A stretch of DNA of 64,000 nt from UBA2767 sp965228625. Lineage in GTDB: Bacteria; Pseudomonadota; Alphaproteobacteria; Rhizobiales; Methyloligellaceae. The notes under the pieces were generated by a model that saw only the letters and a program-made list of their open reading frames with translations, searched no databases and had not been told where the DNA came from. Where the stretch lies: assembly GCA_965228625.1 (NCBI GenBank), contig OZ245829.1, forward strand, positions 2,914,001 to 2,978,000, given 5' to 3'. Positions 29,755 through 36,128 of this stretch are shown in pieces. Made by a program: the position numbers and the translations under genes. Position 1 is the stretch's first letter, and each line of letters begins with the position of its first letter.

Positions 29755-30291
29755 TCATGTTGAATGTGAGGTCTGGAATTCTACGAATGTCTCCGACGAC
29801 TTATCGATGACCCATACGCCGTTCGGATCTTCATCTGCCTCGAAGAACTCACGGATCGTGACATCGGTCTCCAGATCTGGCGGCGCAGGTAGCGCCCGCT
29901 CTAAAACCAACCAGTAGACACGGTTGCCATCACGAATGCCACGCAGATCAAACCAAGTCTTCGCGCCAAAGTGAGGCAGAGAGGTATCACCGCTTAGCTG
30001 GAACTTCCCGAATGCCTTGTTCAGCGAGTAGTTTCGGCCATCGTTCACGTCAAGCTTGTGGAAGTGCTCGGTCCAGCGCACGAACAAGGCAATCCACTCC
30101 TCCGGCCAGGGACCACCCGTCGCCGCCGTAGGCATGGGGGACGATGACCGAATATGTTCAAGGATTTCGTCTGCCTGGTCCTTGACCACGTCGTAATCCG
30201 CTAGGTCCAATTCCCGCTGCAGCATATGATCCAAGTCAATCATGCGGAACATGGGCCGGATATGAAGTTCGAACACAGGAATGCGGCTCAC
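29755..30291 (-). CDS. Tyrosinase-coupled companion protein (unknown family)
   Basis: A 178-residue cytosolic-looking protein beginning at GTG 30291, one base after the tyrosinase stop (TAA-A-GTG), with GGAGAG upstream inside the tyrosinase end. The N-terminal half has the pattern IRPMFRMIDLDHM, then LADYDVVKDQADEILEHI, then MPTAATGGPWPEEWIALFVRW. From memory, this IRPxFRxxDxxxM / WPxxxxxxFxRW arrangement recurs in many short bacterial proteins of unknown function. The C-terminal half (about 90-178) is distinct and ends with an acidic segment (FFEADEDPNG). Tight coupling to the tyrosinase argues for a shared task such as copper delivery, a partner subunit or a regulator, none of which is demonstrated. 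Confidence 0.72.
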   Translation of the reverse strand: MSRIPVFELHIRPMFRMIDLDHMLQRELDLADYDVVKDQADEILEHIRSSSPMPTAATGGPWPEEWIALFVRWTEHFHKLDVNDGRNYSLNKAFGKFQLSGDTSLPHFGAKTWFDLRGIRDGNRVYWLVLERALPAPPDLETDVTIREFFEADEDPNGVWVIDKSSETFVEFQTSHST

Positions 30292-30292
30292 T

Positions 30293-31648
30293 TTATCGTC
30301 TCTCCACCGACAAGCTTTGGACAACGTTGGACAACGGGTCAAGTCGTTGGTTTTCCGCCGTTTTCGAACTGGCGAAGGCTTCAGCGTTTGGCTCAACCAG
30401 AGGTGAGGCCTCAGCAACAACAGAGACTTCCCAACCTGCGCTGCCCAGACCTTGAATTGCCTTTGTTATATCGATGTAAAGGCCGGAACGTTTGTGATTG
30501 CTGGTATGGGCGGCATGCATGCGCCAGATCGTTCGGTTGGCGGTGAGATATTTGCCTTTATCGGCCGCATTCAGCTCCTCAAAATCGGTTCCTTTCGGAT
30601 AGATATAGACATTCAAGTTATAGGTAATGTCTGCGAATGCCTTCACGCCATTGAGCCGGAGCAACGTTCGCATTTCTGGAGCCGCTTTGGCCATGCTTTC
30701 TGGCTCCGCGCCAGCAGACAGAGTACGCGCATCACTGTTTCGGACCTGGAGCGGGGTCCCGCCAACGAGTAAGAGCCGTTCTGAAGGGTCATCGATCGAA
30801 AAATCATAGTCATACTCGTACTGAAAATCTTTTGTGTTGGTCATCTGCGCCACAGTGAAATGGTCCGGTTCCAGCCAGAGCTTGCAAGTCCCACACTGAT
30901 ACGTCTGCGAATGACGTCTTTGCCAACGGCTCCAAATCAGGTCGATGAACGCGTGGAATGACCAATAGATCGGATCATCTGACGCCGTACTTGAACCTCC
31001 CATGATCGGCCCGATAATGGGGTGCAAGGCATTATGTGGATCAGACTCTAGTTCACCGTATGTCTGACCAGCCGATTTTGAGTTTCCGGCAAACAAGTTC
31101 CAGTCATTCTCCGCAACAATTGTCTTGATCTTGTCGGCATCCCAGATCGCATCTGGGGCTCCCGATCCCGCCGGCCAGCGTCCGGTGTGATGAAGTGCAG
31201 ACGCACTGTCTTCAAACGCTGCAGGGAAACGAGTTCCTGTCGGCGATTTGGTCCAATCCCAATAAGGGATTGTCACATTTGCCGAGTCCTTATGTGTAGA
31301 CTGTAGTAGTTTCTCAAATAGGTGAAGATGCGCGCGGTGCCAGGGCAGGAACTCTTCGCTGCCGTGCTCGCAAGCTCCGACGCTGCCATCAGGGTGTTTG
31401 CGATCTAGGTTATGTAGCCGAGCCTGGTAAACGTAGCCTGCCTTATCGTCTTGATCTACGGCGCTCCGTTCCTTAAGGACCTCGACCGCGCGAACGTAAT
31501 TCTTGAGTTCCGTCGGGGTCAAGTCGTCTATGTTCTTGCGCTTCAAGACGGACTGGGCTCCGGCCTGGTTCGACGACAGACCCAGTACGGTAGGTGCCGC
31601 AATCACTGAATAACCTAAGAATCTGCGGCGCGTCACATTGCTCTTCAT
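30293..31648 (-). CDS. Tat-exported tyrosinase (type-3 copper oxidase)
   Basis: A 451-residue tyrosinase-family protein. The start at ATG 31648 is fixed by GGAGAAAG upstream and by a twin-arginine signal (TRRRFLG, residues 6-12, then hydrophobic stretch to AGAQS about 28-33). The two copper sites are complete: CuA His79 (RLHN), His95 and His104 (FLPWHRAH); CuB His205 and His209 (PHNALH) and His232 (WSFHAF). Cys93 lies two residues before His95, the spacing of the Cys-His thioether in fungal tyrosinases. A CGTC pair (252-255) follows the CuB site and is unusual. A 220-residue C-terminal domain follows the catalytic core. Substrates would be phenols or tyrosine residues; export is to the periplasm after folding with copper. 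Confidence 0.93.
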   Translation of the reverse strand: MKSNVTRRRFLGYSVIAAPTVLGLSSNQAGAQSVLKRKNIDDLTPTELKNYVRAVEVLKERSAVDQDDKAGYVYQARLHNLDRKHPDGSVGACEHGSEEFLPWHRAHLHLFEKLLQSTHKDSANVTIPYWDWTKSPTGTRFPAAFEDSASALHHTGRWPAGSGAPDAIWDADKIKTIVAENDWNLFAGNSKSAGQTYGELESDPHNALHPIIGPIMGGSSTASDDPIYWSFHAFIDLIWSRWQRRHSQTYQCGTCKLWLEPDHFTVAQMTNTKDFQYEYDYDFSIDDPSERLLLVGGTPLQVRNSDARTLSAGAEPESMAKAAPEMRTLLRLNGVKAFADITYNLNVYIYPKGTDFEELNAADKGKYLTANRTIWRMHAAHTSNHKRSGLYIDITKAIQGLGSAGWEVSVVAEASPLVEPNAEAFASSKTAENQRLDPLSNVVQSLSVERR

Positions 31649-31689
31649 CAGACTTTCTCCACTAATACATTGCATTGCGACTAATGGGC

Positions 31690-32328
31690 TCACCGGTCGC
31701 GAAGCGCCGGATAGAACTGAACCCATACATTGTCCGTGCTGGCATGTTCCAAGTGGCACTGATGACACGCCGCATCGGGAAAGGCCGTGGCGACCGGCGT
31801 GACTTTGCTGGGATCGGTGCGGTCGGTGAAGACATAGTAGGCCCATGGCGTGCTTGAGCCGTCAGGGCGCTTGGTGTTTTTGACCGCGACCTCCACGCCG
31901 GACCGCTTGCCGTTGAACACCCCCTTATCGACAATGCCTTTGGGCTCTTTGTCCTCGGCAACATAGTGCTCCATCACCAAGACAGTTGGATCAGGAAACG
32001 TCCCCTTCTTGATGAATTGCCGATACGCGCCGGGATTTATGTAAATGTTGTGAAAGGAGCCACGTTCCGCCCGTTTGGCTTCCACCGCCGTCATCGCGGC
32101 AAGGGATTGTTTGTAGCCCAGTCCAAGATTGGAGCCGACAAACACCCATGTCTCGTAACCTTGCGGAACTTTGAGATTGCCGCTGTCGTTGTACTGAGGT
32201 TGCTCCGTGTTCGTTTGAGCAACTGCAGTCTCGAACGGGGCGCTTAGCGCCCATCCCGCAAACGTCACCACAGCAGTGAGACGAAAGTACACCCGGAATC
32301 TGCGGAGTGTCTCACCATTTGCTGTCAT
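31690..32328 (-). CDS. Exported c-type cytochrome P460 family protein
   Basis: A 212-residue protein starting at ATG 32328 with AAAGGA seven bases upstream. A Sec signal (residues about 10-38, ending AVAQ) precedes a single-domain cytochrome P460 fold: the N-terminal VPQGYETWVFVG, the middle HNIYINPGAYRQF and the C-terminal c-haem motif CHQCH (188-192) followed by HASTDNVWVQFYP. Characterised P460 cytochromes oxidise hydroxylamine or bind NO and have a haem cross-linked to a Lys or Tyr; several others of this fold have no known activity. It lies 41 bp before the tyrosinase gene, so both exported redox proteins are expected to be made together. Confidence 0.9.
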   Translation of the reverse strand: MTANGETLRRFRVYFRLTAVVTFAGWALSAPFETAVAQTNTEQPQYNDSGNLKVPQGYETWVFVGSNLGLGYKQSLAAMTAVEAKRAERGSFHNIYINPGAYRQFIKKGTFPDPTVLVMEHYVAEDKEPKGIVDKGVFNGKRSGVEVAVKNTKRPDGSSTPWAYYVFTDRTDPSKVTPVATAFPDAACHQCHLEHASTDNVWVQFYPALRDR

Positions 32329-32374
32329 GATGCGTCCTTTCCGTCCCGGAATCACGTTATTTGCGCTGCTGCCT

Positions 32375-32641
32375 TCACTGCTGCCTCACCGCACTCCAAG
32401 AGACAACACCGCCCGCAGCCCTCGGTCCAATGGTCTGGCCCTCGGCCGTGAACAGTCGTCCGCTAGTGACATCCTTGGTGCCGCCTGTGTCTAACGCAGC
32501 ATCGGGGGGATTCCCGATAACTCTGTCGGCTGGATGCACGTCAGACGCGAAAGCGGAAAAACTCAATGTTAATAAGATGATGCAATTGAGAATTGCAAAA
32601 AGGACTAAAAATAAAATATCTTTGTATTTGTAATACAACAT
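32375..32641 (-). CDS. Small exported protein, first gene of the islet operon (unknown)
   Basis: An 88-residue frame with a clear hydrophobic export segment (LFLVLFAILNCIILLTLSFSAFA, given here by its ends at about residues 10-32) and a mature part of about 56 residues with many Gly, Asp and Arg (HPADRVIGNPPDAALD, SGRLFTAEGQTIG). It lies 47 bp upstream of the P460 start. The first codons are very A+T-rich and no convincing ribosome site is seen, so the start is uncertain. I recognise no family. It may be an accessory protein to the exported cytochrome. Confidence 0.5.
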   Translation of the reverse strand: MLYYKYKDILFLVLFAILNCIILLTLSFSAFASDVHPADRVIGNPPDAALDTGGTKDVTSGRLFTAEGQTIGPRAAGGVVSWSAVRQQ

Positions 32642-32679
32642 ACTGAAAACGCTTTGAAGATATAAATGTTATGTAATTA

Positions 32680-32708
32680 ATGGTATATGGGGAGACTATT
32701 TTTTTCAA
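32680..32708 (-). promoter_or_regulatory. Candidate sigma70-type promoter of the islet operon
   Basis: Read on the minus strand, TTGAAA (32708-32703) is followed after 17 bases by TACCAT (32685-32680), within a strongly A+T-rich stretch just upstream of the first islet gene. The -35 element is close to consensus and the -10 element only partly so. Position fits; experimental support is absent. Confidence 0.35.
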
Positions 32709-33314
32709 TCATATTTTTTCAAAAAAGAAATTGAATTAAATAATTCAAACTCCGTCTTATAGGATATATCAGGAAATATTATTGTTACCAGATATCAAAA
32801 TCAATTCGATTTTATAGTATACTATCCGAATAATATGCGCCAATATCAGGCGGCCACAGGAAGCATCCAACAATTTCTTGTTATGCGCCACAGCTTGAGA
32901 ACAATCGATAACGCATTTCAGATAGGCCAAGGCGAGTCATGTTCTTTTGCAATTGTGCTGCACATGATCGCTGTCGGTGCAAAGGGAAAACCCACAAGCG
33001 CACCTTCGGAAGTGCGAATTGGGGATTGAACCAGAAGTTCCAATACTCCTTGAGAATCCTCGTTCCGCGAGCCTCCGACCTCGGCTCGAAGGGCTCGAAC
33101 CGTTAGTGGGGCGGGGTATTTGGTCCGACAGCGCGGCAGAATTGGTAGGGCGTTAGTAGGGAATAGGGAGCAGGCATTGTGCTGCTTCGTCCAATTCGGT
33201 CCAAGTTCGCCGCTCGGGATACTCCCATTGGCTCAACGGATCATGTGCCATCGTCCAGTTCGATCAGGCTGCGTCCAATCCTGTGCCGTATATCCGAAAA
33301 GCAATTCGTAATTG

Positions 33315-33354
33315 TGGGGTCGGGTGTTCGAGTCACCCATGCGGCACCACTTTC
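33315..33354 (+). repeat. attR-like copy of the 40-bp direct repeat (tRNA-Thr 3' fragment)
   Basis: An exact repeat of 27507-27546, comprising the T arm, the acceptor 3' strand, CCA and five further bases of the tRNA-Thr gene. Upstream of ATTCGTAAT the sequence no longer resembles a tRNA, so this is a truncated copy and not a second tRNA. Confidence 0.9.
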
Positions 33355-33528
33355 CTGCGTTTTCGGCATCCCAAAACAATGATCCGGCGGTGGATTTCGG
33401 GTTCATCGACAGCCGGCCCGCGCATTGCTTTTGAACGCAGAGCGGTCGTCTGGCGCCCTCTCAGTGTTCCCGCCCGTCAATGCCGATTCTCTCGCTGACG
33501 CACTGCCAAGCCCCTGTGAGAGAGCAGC

Positions 33529-34296
33529 TCAGGCCGACGTCATTCGGTAAGCGCCGTCAAGCCGGATGACCTCGCCATTGACCATCGGGTTGGTACAAAT
33601 GTGCAAAACCAGATCGGCAAACTCCGAGGGGTCGCCGGCGCGACCGGGGAATTCGAGCTTGCCTGTCAGACTGTCCTGAACCTCCTCGGGGAGACCCGAA
33701 ACCATCGGCGTGAGAAAGATCCCCGGCGCGATGGCGTTGACCCGTATCCCGTGGCGGGCCAGATCGCGCGCCATCGGGAGGGTCATCCCGGCGACGCCGG
33801 CCTTCGAGGCGGAGTAGGCGATCTGGCCGATCTGGCCCTCATAGGCGGCGATGGATGCGGTGTTGACGATGACGCCGCGTTCACCATCGGGTGTCGCGGG
33901 CGGCAGGGCAACCATACCGGCGGCTGCCTGGCTGGCGCAGTTGAAGACGCCTGTCAGATTGACGCGAACCACGCGTTCGAAGATCTCCGCGCTGTGCGGT
34001 CCCGTCCTGGTCACGGTCCTTTCGGCAGGCACGATCCCCGCGCACGTGACCAGAATGCGCTCCTGCCCGTGCGCCGAACGCGCGGCTTCAAAACCATCGC
34101 CGACACTGCGCGGATCGCCGACGTCGACTTGCGCGAAAAGGCCGCCGCACTCCTCCGCCACCTTCACGCCCTTATCGGCGTCCACGTCGAACACGGCGAC
34201 GCGGGCGCCCTGTGCGGACAGGCGGCGCGCAACGGCTTCGCCAAGTCCCGATGCGCCGCCCGTCACGATGGCGGCTGTTTCACTGCCGATCTCCAT
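33529..34296 (-). CDS. SDR family oxidoreductase (3-hydroxyacyl-CoA dehydrogenase type 2-like)
   Basis: A 255-residue classical short-chain dehydrogenase. ATG 34296 is chosen over the upstream in-frame start at 34320 because GGAGGA sits nine bases before it. The NAD-binding TGGASGLG (about residues 12-19), Asp after the second strand (VFDVDAD, NAD preference), NTASIAAYEG with catalytic Ser, and YSASK (about 158-162) are present. The long loop between the fourth strand and the active site (TVTRTGPHSAEIF) and GIFLTPMV resemble the HSD17B10-type 3-hydroxyacyl-CoA dehydrogenases. It is the first gene beyond the islet and faces it. A role in branched or fatty acyl-CoA oxidation is likely but not certain. 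Confidence 0.88.
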   Translation of the reverse strand: MEIGSETAAIVTGGASGLGEAVARRLSAQGARVAVFDVDADKGVKVAEECGGLFAQVDVGDPRSVGDGFEAARSAHGQERILVTCAGIVPAERTVTRTGPHSAEIFERVVRVNLTGVFNCASQAAAGMVALPPATPDGERGVIVNTASIAAYEGQIGQIAYSASKAGVAGMTLPMARDLARHGIRVNAIAPGIFLTPMVSGLPEEVQDSLTGKLEFPGRAGDPSEFADLVLHICTNPMVNGEVIRLDGAYRMTSA

Positions 34297-34390
34297 CAGG
34301 TCGATTCCTCCGAAGAGCATCCCGGATAACGGTGGTTCCGCGCGGTTCGGCCATCAAGCCGCGCGCCCACGCCATGGGCAAGCATCCACA

Positions 34391-34828
34391 CTAAACGGGG
34401 AAACCGTGCCAGAGGTGATCAAACTGTTGAGGATCTTCGGTTTTCGTGTCCACGGCAGCACGCAGGATGTCCACCACGGAGACGATCCCGACGGCGTGAC
34501 CTTCGCCCTTGACCAGCACATATCTCGACCGCTGTTCTTTCATGGCCAACATGGCGGTGAGCAAGGTGTCCCCGGGGCTCAGGAAGGTGCGGGCCGGGGT
34601 CATGACATCGCTCAACGGCGTGCGATCTGCCGCCAGCCCGGACGCGACCACGCGCTCCAGCATGTCCCGTTCGGTGAAGAGTCCGGATATCTCGTCGGCG
34701 TTGCCAACCAGTATGGCTCCGACATGGTGTTCCGCCATCTTCCTGGCCGCATCCGTGACACTCGAGTCAGGCGATGTGCTGACCACGACTTGCGATCCCA
34801 GAAACTCCTGAATTCTCTGCTCCAGCAT
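34391..34828 (-). CDS. Tandem CBS-domain protein
   Basis: A 145-residue protein made of two CBS domains (about residues 10-65 and 75-132), which fold as one Bateman module and typically bind adenine nucleotides. Visible markers are DSSVTDAARKMAEHHVGAILV, SGLFTERDMLERV and the second-domain GIVSVVDILRAAV. No effector domain is attached. It resembles the stand-alone CBS proteins common in Hyphomicrobiales whose target is unknown. It is upstream of the SDR gene in the same direction, 94 bp apart. Confidence 0.9.
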   Translation of the reverse strand: MLEQRIQEFLGSQVVVSTSPDSSVTDAARKMAEHHVGAILVGNADEISGLFTERDMLERVVASGLAADRTPLSDVMTPARTFLSPGDTLLTAMLAMKEQRSRYVLVKGEGHAVGIVSVVDILRAAVDTKTEDPQQFDHLWHGFPV

Positions 34829-35181
34829 CGTCCCATTACCCCCCAGCCTCGACTTCTCAAAGGAGCTTCAACCTAGCATAGGCAATGGCCTGATGCGCCA
34901 AAGTCTGGTGCGGTGCTGACGCGCACCGGAAGTTGGCGGCCTGTATCCGTTATTCTCATTCAAGCGTCTGCGCCGCAAGAAGGGGCCGGGGGCTCCGACG
35001 CCCGGCCTTTTCTTCAAGCACGCGAAGACATGGCCGGATAAACTTGAGGGAAGAGGAACGAACGAAAGGACAGACCATCTAATGCCACGGCTTGCAGCAT
35101 CGCAGAACCGGCGCCTGGCATGACCAGACAGATGCGCCGGAACGTCCCGCGAGGTCAGCCCGCGATCCGGGCAAGGTAGCA
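34829..35181. other. 353-bp gap with an orphan plus-strand terminator
   Basis: No protein-coding frame is convincing here. It contains the hairpin listed separately and the upstream region of the lipid-kinase-like gene. A short untranslated RNA could lie between about 34900 and 35014. Confidence 0.5.
34984..35014 (+). terminator. Rho-independent terminator-like hairpin not preceded by a plus-strand gene
   Basis: GGCCGGG (34984-34990) pairs with CCCGGCC (35001-35007) across a 10-base loop, and the stem is followed by TTTTCTT. This is a normal intrinsic terminator on the plus strand, yet the genes to its left run on the minus strand, so no annotated transcript ends here. Confidence 0.7.
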
Positions 35182-36066
35182 ATGCGTACCCGCTTCTTCA
35201 TCATCTGCAACGCCCGCGCCGGCCGCTATGGACGCTATATACTCGATACAACGGTGGAGGCGCTGCGCGCCTCGGGCGCCGACGTTGAAAGCATGTCGAC
35301 GGAGGAATGCGGGGACGTCGCGCTCCGGGTGAGCGAAGCCATGCAGTCAGCCGCGTTCGATGCCATCGTCGCCGCGGGCCCGGAACGCACAATCCGCGAT
35401 GTCGCGGCGGGGCTCGTGGGAAGCGCAACGCCCCTCGGCGTCATTCCAACCGGAACGGGTAACGTCTTTGCCCGCGAGATCGGATGTTCATTTGCGCCGT
35501 TGACGCTCGCGCGGACCCTTCAGACCGCGCCGGTAAAACGTATCCCCGTCGGTGAGGTCAACGGTGAACCATTTCTTTCTGTCCTGGGCGTCGGCCTGGA
35601 CGCCGAGGCGGTACGTCACTTTGAGGTGGTCAATCCACGGTTCCTCGGGCGTGCGTCCTTCGTCTATCCGGTTCTGCGTGCGCTCGTGAGCAGACCTTGC
35701 AAGTCGCTCACGGTCGAGATGGACAGCGGTCGCTATAGAGCGCATTGGGTCATTGTGTCCCGCGTAAAGCGCTACGCCGGCGATCTCTTGCTGACGCCGG
35801 AAGCGGGCCTTGCAAAACCGGGGATGTACGTAACCCGCTTTCAAGGGGCCGGGCGCATAAACCGCCTGCGCCACCTGTCGGCGCTGGTGACGGGGCTGCT
35901 TCCACACGATCCGCGCGTTTCAATCGAGGCGGCGCAGCGCGTAACGATCATGGGCGATTCGAACACCCCGGTGCAGATCGATGGCGAATTCAGAGGCGAA
36001 CTCCCGCTCGAGATCGGCCTGCATTCCGAGCGCCTGGGCGTGATCATGCCGGACGAGGCCGCGTGA
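35182..36066 (+). CDS. Diacylglycerol kinase-like (lipid/sphingosine kinase family) protein with altered nucleotide motif
   Basis: A 294-residue protein of the DAGK catalytic/NAD kinase-like family. The N-terminal FFIICNARAGRYGR and the PTGTGNVFARE motif (about residues 92-102) are typical. The usual GGDGT loop that binds ATP phosphates is replaced by GPERT (about 70-74, in AAGPERTIRDV), losing both a Gly and the Asp. The C-terminal beta-sandwich ends with the QIDGEFRGELPLEI segment found in the family. Loss of the motif may mean altered nucleotide use or loss of kinase activity. ATG 35182 is preceded by AAGG and AGGT; the longer frame from 35092 is not family-like. Confidence 0.83.
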   Translation: MRTRFFIICNARAGRYGRYILDTTVEALRASGADVESMSTEECGDVALRVSEAMQSAAFDAIVAAGPERTIRDVAAGLVGSATPLGVIPTGTGNVFAREIGCSFAPLTLARTLQTAPVKRIPVGEVNGEPFLSVLGVGLDAEAVRHFEVVNPRFLGRASFVYPVLRALVSRPCKSLTVEMDSGRYRAHWVIVSRVKRYAGDLLLTPEAGLAKPGMYVTRFQGAGRINRLRHLSALVTGLLPHDPRVSIEAAQRVTIMGDSNTPVQIDGEFRGELPLEIGLHSERLGVIMPDEAA

Positions 36067-36128
36067 TTTGATCCGCCTGCCCTCGGATTTGTGTTGTTCT
36101 ATGTCAGCACGACAACCCGAGTGCTCGT

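Larger units (their letters stand above)
27507..33354. mobile_element. 5.8-kb genomic islet integrated at tRNA-Thr
   Basis: The stretch between the two exact 40-bp repeats contains only minus-strand genes of an apparently single transcription unit (27788 to 32641) plus noncoding ends. It is clearly richer in A and T than the core genes on either side, most strongly at 32560-32840 and 29450-29760. No tyrosine or serine recombinase, phage gene or transposase is recognisable inside, so the islet either lost its integrase or was moved by one acting in trans. The bounds and composition are seen directly; the integration mechanism is inferred. Confidence 0.8.
32642..33528. other. 887-bp noncoding stretch: islet promoter region, right islet end and junction
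   Basis: From 32642 to 32840 the DNA is very A+T-rich and holds the candidate promoter. From about 33050 to 33300 the sequence is higher in G+C but contains no protein-like frame or recognisable integrase remnant. The right copy of the 40-bp repeat is at 33315-33354. After it the sequence resembles the DNA following the tRNA pseudogene at 51.86 kb more than that following the intact tRNA, as expected if it is the original downstream flank. Confidence 0.6.

Noticed and set aside
32835..33029. 64-residue plus-strand frame upstream of the islet operon
   Set aside because: No ribosome site, no family, in the A+T-rich noncoding region.
33120..33311. Short frame at the right islet end that might be an integrase remnant
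   Set aside because: No tyrosine-recombinase R-H-R-Y pattern or helical similarity; composition not protein-like.
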